Of a stretch of DNA of 8,245 bases, positions 1-6,669 are shown one piece after another. Location of the stretch: positions 1 through 8,245 of the forward strand of contig JACDGR010000136.1 in the NCBI GenBank assembly GCA_013821525.1, written 5' to 3'. The notes beneath the pieces are model-generated. The model saw nothing but the letters and a program-made list of their open reading frames with translations, was not told the DNA's origin and did no database searches. Each line of letters opens with the position of its first letter. Position 1 is the stretch's first letter. The translations under genes were made by a program, and so were the position numbers. This DNA is from Actinomycetota bacterium. Lineage in GTDB: Bacteria > Actinomycetota > Thermoleophilia > Gaiellales > Gaiellaceae.

Positions 1-246
1 GGGGGCGGTTGGGGCGGGGTGACGCTCGCCCTCAACGTCGGCTCAACCGCCGAGGTGGACGCCGTCGTCGCGGAAGCCCGCGGTGTGGGTGCAACGATTG
101 CGCGGGAGCCGGCGGCCACCTTCTGGGGTGGGTACTCGGGAATGTTCATCGACCCCGACGGCCACCCGTGGGAGGTTGCGCACAACCCGTTCTGGACGCT
201 TCGGCCCGACGGCTCGGTCAGTCTCGACGGCGAATCTTTCAACTGA
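1..246 (+). CDS. VOC family (glyoxalase/bleomycin-resistance fold) protein, 3' part only
   Basis: The reading frame is open from the first base and stops with TGA, giving the last 81 residues; the start lies outside the window. The visible part fits the second half of a VOC module: a beta strand (VTLALNV, about residues 6-12), a helix with AEVDAVVAEA (16-25), then the typical closing strands with GMFIDPDGHPWEV (46-58). The Glu after the conserved Trp (E57 of the visible part) sits where VOC proteins carry a metal-binding carboxylate. VOC proteins include glyoxalase I, dioxygenases and antibiotic-binding proteins; the substrate cannot be told from this fragment. It is probably a cytosolic stand-alone enzyme. 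The next gene downstream is unrelated and begins 63 bases later. The family assignment is firm, the specific function unknown. Confidence 0.85.
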   Translation, partial: GGGWGGVTLALNVGSTAEVDAVVAEARGVGATIAREPAATFWGGYSGMFIDPDGHPWEVAHNPFWTLRPDGSVSLDGESFN

Positions 247-294
247 CCCGCACCCAAATCGTGCCCTCGTCCGTTGTTCTTGCGTAACCAACGA

Positions 295-300
295 CGGGAG
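295..300 (+). promoter_or_regulatory. Strong Shine-Dalgarno site of the 25-residue membrane protein
   Basis: GGGAGG lies 9 bases before the ATG at 310. It is the clearest ribosome binding site in the window; most other genes here rely on overlap coupling or lack a visible site. It is the main reason for accepting the tiny gene. Confidence 0.65.
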
Positions 301-309
301 GCCCCTTCG

Positions 310-387
310 ATGAGCATTCTCTGGATTATCTTGATCGTCATTCTCGTGCTGGCTCTGCTCGGTTTCTTCGGGCGCGGCCGCTTCTAA
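310..387 (+). CDS. 25-residue single-pass hydrophobic small protein
   Basis: This is a very short gene starting with ATG (310) and ending with TAA. The product begins MSILWIILIVILVLALLG and ends FFGRGRF, so one hydrophobic helix (about residues 3-20) is followed by a short positively charged tail. A strong Shine-Dalgarno sequence, GGGAGG at 295-300, lies 9 bases upstream of the ATG, and a GC-rich hairpin begins 10 bases after the stop. The combination of ribosome site, start, membrane helix and terminator-like hairpin argues for a real gene rather than chance. It resembles the many annotated tiny hydrophobic proteins of bacteria that consist of little more than one helix, whose role is mostly unknown. 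Predicted location is the cytoplasmic membrane with the Arg-rich C-terminus inside. Function cannot be assigned. It could be cotranscribed with the VOC gene 63 bases upstream, or have its own promoter in that gap. Confidence 0.7.
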   Translation: MSILWIILIVILVLALLGFFGRGRF

Positions 388-397
388 CGGACGATCT

Positions 398-430
398 GCG
401 GGTGGGCGCGACCTGTGCGCGCTCACCCGC
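398..430. terminator. GC-rich hairpin between convergent genes, probable terminator
   Basis: GCGGGTGGGCGCG (398-410) pairs with CGCGCTCACCCGC (418-430) over 13 positions, with one G-T pair, around a 7-base loop. It sits 10 bases after the stop of the small membrane protein on the + strand and 33 bases after the stop of the zinc-ribbon gene on the - strand, so it can serve both convergent units. No T-run follows on either strand. That is common for stem-loop terminators in GC-rich actinobacteria but makes the call less certain than a classic intrinsic terminator. Confidence 0.6.
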
Positions 431-463
431 CATCCGCTCTACCGGCCGCTCGCACTGAGCCGG

Positions 464-613
464 CTAGCCGTCTTGCCTGTCCGAGAATCCACACTCCAGG
501 CAGATGAACTCGATGTCGTCGCCGTCGACGACCATCCCTTGGGTCACGCCACACGCCGGACAGATCGGCGGCTGCGCAGCTTCTTCACGCTCCCGGCGGT
601 TCCGGTCAGGCAC
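464..613 (-). CDS. 49-residue zinc-ribbon protein, third gene of the selA-selB operon
   Basis: This short gene starts with GTG (613-611), overlaps the last 8 bases of selB (GTGCCTGA) and ends with TAG (466-464). The product is a charged N-terminus (PDRNRREREEAAQ) followed by a single zinc ribbon: CPAC at residues 18-21 and CLEC at 38-41, separated by 16 residues containing an acidic hairpin (DGDD). The Cys-X2-Cys pairs are placed as in rubredoxin-like or TFIIS-like knuckles that bind one zinc ion. A weak purine-rich site (GAGAAGAG) precedes the GTG. The overlap implies translational coupling to selB, so it is probably made in step with the Sec machinery. No function is recognised. It may be a nucleic-acid or protein-binding accessory, or an unrelated gene carried on the same transcript. 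Existence is supported by codon-perfect Cys spacing and the overlap; a link to selenocysteine is inference. Confidence 0.75.
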   Translation of the reverse strand: MPDRNRREREEAAQPPICPACGVTQGMVVDGDDIEFICLECGFSDRQDG

Positions 614-2303
614 GGGCTCTTCTCAGCACCCGCACATCGCCTCGACGCAGCGTCAGGCCGTCTGAGTCGTACCGTTCGAGCAGGAGCTGCGCGGTGCGCC
701 GACCGACGCCAAGCGCATCTCGGAAGCTCGCAAGCGCGATCGGGTCGAGCGTCGTGAGCAGCTCGCGTCCGCGCTCGTAGAGGCCGACTCGAACCGCGAA
801 GCCGTCGCCGACGAGCCGCAGCCGTCCCTCCTCCTCGAGGAACGCGGCGAGCTGCCGGTCCTCGACCTTTGCGATCTCCTCACGCTCCAGCAGCGCCTCG
901 AGCTCCGCTGCGGCCCGCACGCGTTCGCCGAGGCTCGCCGTTGTGCCCGGGAGGTAGACCTTTGCGCCGCGACGCTCCAGCTCGAGCAGGTTCGCGACCT
1001 GCGACGACCACGGCTCGTTCGGCAGCAACTCGGCGAGGGCGATCCCCGGATCGAGCGGATGCTCCGCCGCCCGAGCTGCGAGCCTGACCCTGGCACGGCG
1101 GCGCAGCTCCGTCAGCCAGCGTTCCGAGAAATAGTGGTCGCCGGCGCTCCGGAGCGTTGCGAGCCCTCGTGCGAGCTCGGCCGGTGCGAGCAGTCCGCGC
1201 GCCTGCAGCGCGCGGCCCGTGGTCGGCTCGTCGACCAGAGCGCCGACGATCACTGCCGGATCCTCGCTGGCGAGCAAGGTGAGCCGCTCGCGGTCCAGGC
1301 CCCGCGGAGGCGCGGGGTCGAGGACGAGGCCACCACCGACCGTCGTCTCGGTGCGAAGGATCACCCGGTCACCGCGTGCGGCGACGACCGGCTGGCTCAA
1401 CCGAAGCTGCGCGACATCGCCGTCGCGCGCGACGCGTGCGGTGACGGCGGTCGTGCCGATGTGCACCGTGAGTGCGGCCGGGATCTCTGCGAGCTCGTCG
1501 AGCTGCACGTCGAGCCGGTAGGACAACGGGTAGTGACCTGGCTCGACGAGGGCGTCGCCGCGGGCGAGCTCGTTGCGATCGAGCGACGGGAGGTTGAGAG
1601 CGACTCGCTGTCCCGCCGCGGCGAAATCGACGGACTCGTCGTGCACCTGGACGCTCCGCACGCGCACGGCGCGCCCCCTGGGCTCGACCCTGAGCAGGTC
1701 GCCTGCGGCGATCCGCCCCGACCACAGCGTGCCGGTCGCGATCGTGCCGATGCCTTGCAGGCTGAAGACCCGATCGACGTAGAGGCGTGCCGCGCCGTCG
1801 GCCCCTCGCTCGTCGACGGTGACGCGCGCGAGCGCGGCGCGCAGCTCGTCGAGTCCCTGGCCGGTCTTCGCCGACACCGGAACGACCTCCACGCCCGGCA
1901 CGAGCTCCCGCGCCTCCTCGACGGCGAGCTCCAGCGTCTCGTCGTCGACCGAATCAGCCTTCGTGATCGCGACGACGCCGCGCTCGACTCCGAGCAGTCG
2001 AAGCACGGCGAGGTGCTCGTGCGTCTGTGGTCGTGCGCCTTCGTTGGCGTCGATCACGAGCAGGAAGAGGTCGATCCCGGAGGCGCCGGCGATCATCGTG
2101 CGCACGAATCGCTCGTGGCCCGGCACGTCGATGAGCGACAGGCGCGAGCCGTCCGCGAGCTCGAGCGGCGCGTAGCCCAGGTCGATCGAGATGCCCCGCT
2201 CCTGTTCCTCGGGGAGGCGGTCGGTGTCCTTGCCCGTCAGTGCGCGGACGAGCCAGGTCTTGCCGTGATCGATGTGCCCCGCCGTGCCGACTGTCAGCGG
2301 CAT
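606..2303 (-). CDS. selB: Selenocysteine-specific translation elongation factor SelB
   Basis: SelB is a GTPase that replaces EF-Tu for Sec-tRNA(Sec) and brings it to UGA codons on the ribosome by binding the SECIS hairpin of the mRNA. The 565 residues show the GTPase domain first: P-loop GHIDHGKT (9-16), switch II DVPGHERF (59-66), base-recognition TKAD (114-117; SelB/EF-Tu type with Thr in place of Asn) and SAK (144-146). EF-Tu-like barrel domains II and III follow from about 172 (RLYVDRVFSLQGIGTIATGT) to about 335, then a basic helical C-terminal region (about 340-565) that corresponds to the winged helices used for SECIS binding. Length is close to that of other SelBs. The ATG start at 2303 gives the expected N-terminus and overlaps the selA stop by 10 bases; no good ribosome site is seen, so translation is probably coupled to selA. 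The C-terminal part is less conserved and more Arg-rich than the GTPase domain. Confidence 0.96.
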   Translation of the reverse strand: MPLTVGTAGHIDHGKTWLVRALTGKDTDRLPEEQERGISIDLGYAPLELADGSRLSLIDVPGHERFVRTMIAGASGIDLFLLVIDANEGARPQTHEHLAVLRLLGVERGVVAITKADSVDDETLELAVEEARELVPGVEVVPVSAKTGQGLDELRAALARVTVDERGADGAARLYVDRVFSLQGIGTIATGTLWSGRIAAGDLLRVEPRGRAVRVRSVQVHDESVDFAAAGQRVALNLPSLDRNELARGDALVEPGHYPLSYRLDVQLDELAEIPAALTVHIGTTAVTARVARDGDVAQLRLSQPVVAARGDRVILRTETTVGGGLVLDPAPPRGLDRERLTLLASEDPAVIVGALVDEPTTGRALQARGLLAPAELARGLATLRSAGDHYFSERWLTELRRRARVRLAARAAEHPLDPGIALAELLPNEPWSSQVANLLELERRGAKVYLPGTTASLGERVRAAAELEALLEREEIAKVEDRQLAAFLEEEGRLRLVGDGFAVRVGLYERGRELLTTLDPIALASFRDALGVGRRTAQLLLERYDSDGLTLRRGDVRVLRRARA

Positions 2304-3574
2304 GCGATCACGGCAGCTGCGACAGCGCCGAGCTCGTCGTCGGCGAGCGTGCGGCAGTCGAGCAGAAGACGTCCGTCACGGAGCACGCCGATCACCGGTG
2401 GCTCACCGAGCCGCAGTCGAGCAGCCAGCGACTCCTCGACCGCGCAGGCGAACGACGGCAGCTCGACTAGCGGCAGCGCGCCGCCCCCGACCCGGGCCAC
2501 GGTCTCCTCGACCTCGCCGCCGACTTCGGCTGCGAGCCGTTCTGCGCGTTCCCGCACGGACTCCACGTCTTCGTGGAGCATGCGCAGCACCGGCACCTCT
2601 GCGAGTGCTCGGGCAGGCTCGAGATAGAGGAGCAGCGTGCCCTCGAGTGCGGCCAGGCTGAGCTTGTCGATTCGCATCGCACGATGCAGCGGATGCCGCC
2701 GCAAGAGCTCGACGAGGTCGGCACGGCCGACGACGATTCCCGCCTGCGGCCCGCCGAGCAGCTTGTCGCCGCTGAAGCACACGAGGTCGGCGCCGTTTGC
2801 GAGGGCGTCGCGGGCTGTTGGTTCGTCGGCGATGTCGACGAACGCACCCGACCCGAGATCGTCGAGCAGTGGCAGCGAGCGCGCGCGTGCGACGGCTGCG
2901 AGCTCTTTCAGCGTCGGTCTTTCGACGAAGCCGACCACGCGGAAGTTCGATTGATGGACGCGCAGGATCAGCGCGGTGTCGTCGCCCGCGGCGCCGTCGT
3001 AGTCGGACGCTCGTGTCCGGTTCGTCGACCCCACCTCGACGAGTCGTGCGCCGGAGCGAGCGAGCACGTCGGGGATCCGAAAACCGTCGCCGATCTCGAT
3101 CAGCTCGCCCCGCGAGACGAGCACCTCGCGCCCTTCCGCCAGCGCGGCTAGCGCGAGCAACATCGCGGCTGCGTTGTTGTTGACGACGATCGCGGCCTCG
3201 GCGCCGGTCAGGCGACGCAGGATCGAGGCGACGTGATCCTGCCGCGAGCCGCGGCTTCCGTCGGCGAGGTCGTACTCGAGGTTCGAGTAGCCCCGCCCGA
3301 CCTCGAGCGCGCGCTCGATCGCCGCCGCAGGCAGGGGTGCGCGGCCCAGGTTCGTATGGACGAGCACGCCCGTCGCGTTCAGCACCCGGCGGAGCGCCGG
3401 GCGTCGCGCTGCGCGCAGTTCGTCCCCGACGCGACGCGCAAGATCGCCGGGGTCGGCGCCGGCGCGAATCTCCTCGCGCGCTTGCGCGAGCACCAGCCTG
3501 GCTGCGTCGACGGCCAGGGGGTCTTCGCTCCCACGCGAGAGCTCGTCGACCGAGGGCAGATCGCGCAGTTCCAC
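2294..3574 (-). CDS. selA: L-seryl-tRNA(Sec) selenium transferase SelA
   Basis: SelA is a PLP enzyme that converts Ser-tRNA(Sec) to Sec-tRNA(Sec) using selenophosphate. Visible hallmarks are the N-terminal LRDLPSVDELSRG segment that matches the start of known SelAs, NATGVLVHTNLGRAPL (66-81), the IVVNNNAAAMLLAL segment (129-142), SRGELIEIGDGFRIPDV (154-170), VGSTNRT (181-187), LPLLDDLGSG (234-243) and the PLP lysine in FSGDKLLGGPQAG (K271). I place the start at GTG 3574, giving 426 residues. A longer frame to 3667 would add 31 Arg-rich residues with no family match and would cover the divergent gene's promoter and start. No Shine-Dalgarno precedes the GTG, but TATCCT lies 7 bases upstream, as for a leaderless transcript. 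First gene of selA-selB-zinc ribbon, overlapping selB by 10 bases. Selenophosphate synthetase (selD) and tRNA(Sec) are not in view. Confidence 0.95.
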   Translation of the reverse strand: MELRDLPSVDELSRGSEDPLAVDAARLVLAQAREEIRAGADPGDLARRVGDELRAARRPALRRVLNATGVLVHTNLGRAPLPAAAIERALEVGRGYSNLEYDLADGSRGSRQDHVASILRRLTGAEAAIVVNNNAAAMLLALAALAEGREVLVSRGELIEIGDGFRIPDVLARSGARLVEVGSTNRTRASDYDGAAGDDTALILRVHQSNFRVVGFVERPTLKELAAVARARSLPLLDDLGSGAFVDIADEPTARDALANGADLVCFSGDKLLGGPQAGIVVGRADLVELLRRHPLHRAMRIDKLSLAALEGTLLLYLEPARALAEVPVLRMLHEDVESVRERAERLAAEVGGEVEETVARVGGGALPLVELPSFACAVEESLAARLRLGEPPVIGVLRDGRLLLDCRTLADDELGAVAAAVIACR

Positions 3575-3581
3575 AGGGGTG

Positions 3582-3587
3582 AGGATA
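3582..3587 (-). promoter_or_regulatory. Probable -10 element for leaderless selA transcript
   Basis: Read on the - strand this is TATCCT, a match to the actinobacterial TANNNT hexamer, ending 7 bases before the selA GTG. That is the distance expected if transcription starts at the start codon itself. There is no ribosome site in between. No convincing -35 is seen about 17 bases further up. Confidence 0.5.
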
Positions 3588-3628
3588 CGGAAGGGCTGCG
3601 TCCGAGCGCCCCTCCGAGGTCGCTGCTC

Positions 3629-3634
3629 TACTGT
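3629..3634 (+). promoter_or_regulatory. Possible -10 element for the VanW gene
   Basis: TACTGT matches TANNNT and ends 4 bases before the GTG at 3639. This is slightly short for a fully leaderless start, but transcription could begin at or just inside the codon. No -35 is evident. It faces the selA -10 across 41 bases. Confidence 0.35.
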
Positions 3635-3638
3635 TCGG

Positions 3639-5327
3639 GTGCAGCGCGCCCTCGTCGTTCTCGGCACTCTGATCGTGCTCGCCGCAGGCGGGGCGGCCGT
3701 TGTGCGCGGGATCGACTATCGCGGCGCTGCGAAGCCGGGCGTCTCGGTGCTCGGGGTCGACGTCGGGGGCAAATCGCGCGCCGAGATCCAATCCGCGCTG
3801 CGCACGTGGGCTGCGCGCCCGGTGACGATTCGCGCGGGCGGTCACTCCTACCACCTGCCTCGTGGCTGGCTCGTCGCGGTCGACGTGCATGCGACCGCGA
3901 CCCGTGCACTCGGGGCAGGCTCGACGGTCTCGCTGCTCGTGCCGGAGCACCATGATGTGTCACCGGTCGTGCGGAGAGCGGGCAGGGCAGGGAACGTTCT
4001 CCGTGAGCTCGCGCGGGCGGGTCGTCCCGCGGCTTCCGCGCAGGTCGTGCTGCACGGAACGCAGGCCGTCGTCACGCCCGCCCAGGTCGGGCGACAACTC
4101 GACTCGGCCGAGCTCGTGCACCGGCTTGCGCGAAACGGCGACGTCGTCGATGCGCCGTTTGCCGTCTCGCGACCAGCGATCCTCGACCCGGCCGCCCGTA
4201 GTGCCGCGTCGACGGCAGAGCTTCTTCTCGCGCGTCCCGTCTCGATCTCCTACCACGGCGCCCAGCTCGGCGCGCTGACGCCCGTGCAGCTTGCGCGCGC
4301 TTTGCGGATCCGGTCACGCACGCACCGGTTTGCCGTCGGCTTCGACGCGGACGCGCTTGCACGTGTCGTCCGCCCGCGGCTCGGGCGGTGGATCACGCAC
4401 GCCCACAACGCACAGTTCGCCGTCTCCGGCGATCTCGTCCACGTCGTTGCGTCGCGGCCGGGCCGGGACGTCGATCCGCTGAAGGTCGTCGTCGCAGTCA
4501 CGAAAGCGGCGCACACAGACCACGCCGCCGCGATCGAGCTCGGGGCGCGCGACGCGGAGCTCTCGACTGCGAAGGCGAACGCGCTCGGCATCCGCCGCAA
4601 GCTCGTCTCCTACACCACGCAGATGGGCGACTCGTCGTCCAACAGAATCCACAACGTGCATCTGATGGCCGCCTTCATCGACGGAACCGTGATCAAGCCC
4701 GGCGCAGAGTTCTCGTTCAACGACGTCGTCGGCGAGCGCACATCCGCGCGCGGATTCCTCGAGGGACAGATGATCATCGGCTCGCTCGTCCTGCCCTCGA
4801 TCGGAGGCGGCGTCTGCCAGACGGCGACCACGTTGTTCAATGACGCGTTCGAGCTCGGCCTGCCGATCCTCGAGCGGACGAACCACAACCTGTACCTCGC
4901 GCACTACCCGATCGGACGCGACGCGACGGTGTCCTGGGGCGGCCCGGACTTCAAGTTCCGCAATGACCTCGAGCACGGCCTGCTGATCAAGACGACCTAC
5001 ACGGACTCGACGCTGACCTTCATCTTCTACGGCACGTCCGAGCATCGCCGCGTCGTCTCCCGGACGAGCTCGCAGACGAACTGGACCGGCCCGTCGATGA
5101 ACTACGCCGTCGACCCGACGGCGCCGAGAGGCTCGGTCAAGGTCGTCGCGGGCACGGGCGAGCAGGGTTTCGACGTGACGGTCGACCGAACCGTCTATGA
5201 CGCGTCCGGCGCGAAGCTACGCAGCGACACCTTCCGCTCGCATTACATCCCGGACAGTCCGACGACTGTCTACGGCCCCGGCAAGACCCCGCCAGGCCCG
5301 TACATCGTGCTTCCCTCGAGCATCTGA
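3639..5327 (+). CDS. Membrane-anchored VanW family protein with peptidoglycan-binding-like repeats
   Basis: From the GTG at 3639 the product is 562 residues. It opens with a short basic start and one hydrophobic helix (about 4-22), an uncleaved anchor or signal peptide, so the bulk is outside the membrane. Two PG_binding_4-like regions follow: about 30-110 (beginning PGVSVLGVDVGGKS) and about 225-320 (QFAVSGDLVHVVASRPGRDVD). The VanW domain runs from about residue 321 to 470: KLVSYTT, FIDGTVIKPGAEFSFNDVVG, the signature GGGVCQTATTLF (G389, C393), then NHNLYLAHYPIGRDATV. A beta-rich tail of about 90 residues ends it. VanW was named from vanB-type glycopeptide resistance clusters, but its biochemical role is not established, and chromosomal forms like this are not evidence of resistance. 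I reject the upstream GTG at 3579 because it would put basic residues before the helix and overlap the promoter region. Divergent from selA; no functional link is evident. Confidence 0.9.
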   Translation: MQRALVVLGTLIVLAAGGAAVVRGIDYRGAAKPGVSVLGVDVGGKSRAEIQSALRTWAARPVTIRAGGHSYHLPRGWLVAVDVHATATRALGAGSTVSLLVPEHHDVSPVVRRAGRAGNVLRELARAGRPAASAQVVLHGTQAVVTPAQVGRQLDSAELVHRLARNGDVVDAPFAVSRPAILDPAARSAASTAELLLARPVSISYHGAQLGALTPVQLARALRIRSRTHRFAVGFDADALARVVRPRLGRWITHAHNAQFAVSGDLVHVVASRPGRDVDPLKVVVAVTKAAHTDHAAAIELGARDAELSTAKANALGIRRKLVSYTTQMGDSSSNRIHNVHLMAAFIDGTVIKPGAEFSFNDVVGERTSARGFLEGQMIIGSLVLPSIGGGVCQTATTLFNDAFELGLPILERTNHNLYLAHYPIGRDATVSWGGPDFKFRNDLEHGLLIKTTYTDSTLTFIFYGTSEHRRVVSRTSSQTNWTGPSMNYAVDPTAPRGSVKVVAGTGEQGFDVTVDRTVYDASGAKLRSDTFRSHYIPDSPTTVYGPGKTPPGPYIVLPSSI

Positions 5328-5335
5328 CGCTCGCG

Positions 5336-6034
5336 TTACTGCGCGTCCTCCTTGGGCGCTGCTGCTGAGTCTGCGCGCCGCTCCTCGTAGCGATCGAGGA
5401 CGAGCTGCACCGCTTCCGCGGGATCGTCCGTCAGGTGCAAGAGGTCGACGTCACCGGGCGAGATCATCCCGTCGGGGATCAGCTCTGCCCGGAACCACTC
5501 GATCATCTCGGTCCAGTAGTCCGAGTCGAACAGCACGACCGGAAAATGCCGGATCTTGCCGGTCTGGATCAACGTCAGTGACTCGTAGAGCTCGTCCAGG
5601 GTGCCGAATCCGCCGGGGAAGATCACGAATCCCTCGGCCGGCCGGACGAAGCAGACTTTGCGCGCGTAGAAGTGGTCGAACGTGTGATCCAGGTCGAGAT
5701 ACGGGTTCGAATGTTGCTCGTGCGGCAGCTTGATGTTGAAGCCGATCGACTGGCCGCCGCCCTCCTGAGCGCCGCGGTTTGCTCCTTCCATCACGCCCCC
5801 GCCGCCGCCGGTGACGACGGACCACCCGGCCTCGCCGAAGCGCCGGCCGACCTCGCGCGCCGACCGGTACGGCTTGCTGTGCTCGTCGACGCGTGCTGAG
5901 CCGAACATCGCGACCGCGGGCGACCGGACCTGCGCGACCAGCTGGAAACCGGCACGGAACTCGGCGGCAATCTTCGCTACCGACTCCTCGATGTCCGACG
6001 TGCCCGCGTCGAGGATCTTGCGGTCGTCCGTCAC
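5336..6034 (-). CDS. LOG family / TIGR00730 Rossmann-fold nucleotide hydrolase
   Basis: The 232-residue product carries the LOG family motif PGGFGTLDELYE (140-151) and the paired R125-K126 (in FYARKV), with an N-terminal GSAR (45-48) and the glycine-rich TGGGGGVMEGANRGA (75-89) of the Rossmann fold. Members once misnamed lysine decarboxylases cleave the ribose-base bond of nucleoside 5'-monophosphates, including cytokinin riboside monophosphates; the substrate here is unknown. It has about 35 residues in front of the core and a short polar tail, so it is the longer bacterial form rather than the roughly 185-residue type. It is the last gene of the four-gene - strand operon. Its GTG start (6034) shares GTGA with the protease stop, and it ends with TAA, 8 bases from the convergent VanW gene. 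No clear terminator is seen in or after that gap. A direct functional tie to its neighbours is not evident. Confidence 0.92.
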   Translation of the reverse strand: MTDDRKILDAGTSDIEESVAKIAAEFRAGFQLVAQVRSPAVAMFGSARVDEHSKPYRSAREVGRRFGEAGWSVVTGGGGGVMEGANRGAQEGGGQSIGFNIKLPHEQHSNPYLDLDHTFDHFYARKVCFVRPAEGFVIFPGGFGTLDELYESLTLIQTGKIRHFPVVLFDSDYWTEMIEWFRAELIPDGMISPGDVDLLHLTDDPAEAVQLVLDRYEERRADSAAAPKEDAQ

Positions 6035-6669
6035 AGCCGATGCTGCGGCACGTGCGCCGCGATCATCCCGACCACGAGTGCGAGGGCTGTACCGAAGTAG
6101 AGCGCGTAGGCGATGGTTGCTTTGGCCCCGCCGCCGCCGAGCCGGAGCCAGCGTGCAGACCGCCAGACTGCGCCGCCGTCGAAGATCCCGACCGGCACGA
6201 GGTTGAACAGGTTGAGGAAGAACCCGAAGTACGCGAGCGCGAGCATCAGATCAGAGCCCTGCGCGCGGCCGATCAGGTAGCAGACGAGCGCGGCCAGGCC
6301 ACCGAAGATCGGGCCGGCGATCGCAACGCGCACGGTCTGCCAGGGGTTGCCGCGGGTATAGGCGACGTACGCGCCGAGGAAGGGCACGAAGACCGGCAGC
6401 TTCGGGTGCAGCCCCTCGCGCTTTGCCTCGAGGTAGTGGCCGGTCTCGTGCAGCAGGATCAGGACAACGATGCCGACGCCGAACTTCCAACCCCAGATCA
6501 GGGCATACGCGCCGACGGCGATGAAGATGCTGCCCGCCTTGATCAGGATGAACGAGAACTTGGCGAGCGCAATCGCCCCGGCGATGAGCGGCCCGGTGAG
6601 TCGCTTGACCCCCGCCCGCCAGTCGGTGCGGCGCGGCTCGATCGGGTTGTAGTTACCGAGGTCGCTCAT
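6031..6669 (-). CDS. Compact site-2-protease-like M50 membrane metalloprotease
   Basis: The 212-residue product is nearly all membrane. After a short soluble N-terminus (about 1-24) come hydrophobic segments at about 26-58 and 62-80, the latter holding the zinc motif HETGH (74-78). Then come a short loop with LPVFVPFLGAYVAY, a helix around 112-134, and a helix around 141-160 that carries NLVPVGIFDGG (156-166), whose Asp164 is the third zinc ligand in M50 proteases. A last helix is at about 184-205. Such enzymes cut transmembrane segments of other proteins, often anti-sigma factors. No PDZ domain is present, so this is the minimal form. I chose ATG 6669, which forms ATGA with the moaD-moaE stop, over ATG 6687, where GGCGAGGA directly abuts the start. 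The gene overlaps LOG by 4 bases. The substrate is unknown. Confidence 0.92.
   Translation of the reverse strand: MSDLGNYNPIEPRRTDWRAGVKRLTGPLIAGAIALAKFSFILIKAGSIFIAVGAYALIWGWKFGVGIVVLILLHETGHYLEAKREGLHPKLPVFVPFLGAYVAYTRGNPWQTVRVAIAGPIFGGLAALVCYLIGRAQGSDLMLALAYFGFFLNLFNLVPVGIFDGGAVWRSARWLRLGGGGAKATIAYALYFGTALALVVGMIAAHVPQHRL

Noticed and set aside
272..293. CGTTG/CAACG hairpin between the VOC gene and the small membrane protein
   Set aside because: Only 5 bp with a 12-base loop; too weak to support as terminator or riboregulator.
388..463. tRNA(Sec) (selC) in the gap next to the sel operon
   Set aside because: The gap is 76 bases, too short for a roughly 90-100 base tRNA(Sec), and is filled largely by the terminator hairpin; no T-arm motif GGTTCGA is seen.
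585..608. selB TGA stop as a possible selenocysteine codon with readthrough
   Set aside because: Readthrough meets a second in-frame TGA after seven codons (TGA at 585-587), and no Cys/Sec-type motif is present at that site. The overlap with the zinc-ribbon GTG explains the arrangement.
1059..2627. 522-residue open frame on the + strand across selB and selA
   Set aside because: It is opposite two firmly identified genes, has no domain-like motifs, and long antisense frames are expected at this GC content.
3575..3667. Longer SelA start adding 31 residues
   Set aside because: The extra residues are Arg-rich without SelA similarity and would overlap the divergent vanW start and both -10 elements. 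The LRDLPSVDEL segment that matches SelA N-termini begins right after GTG 3574.
2403..3953. 516-residue Arg-rich open frame on the - strand in another frame over selA and vanW
   Set aside because: Low-complexity Arg/Ala composition, and it runs over two real genes; a GC artefact.
5253..5270. Perfect 6-bp inverted repeat GACAGT/ACTGTC with a 6-base loop near the end of vanW
   Set aside because: It lies inside coding sequence 55 bases before the stop with no T-run; too short to call a terminator.
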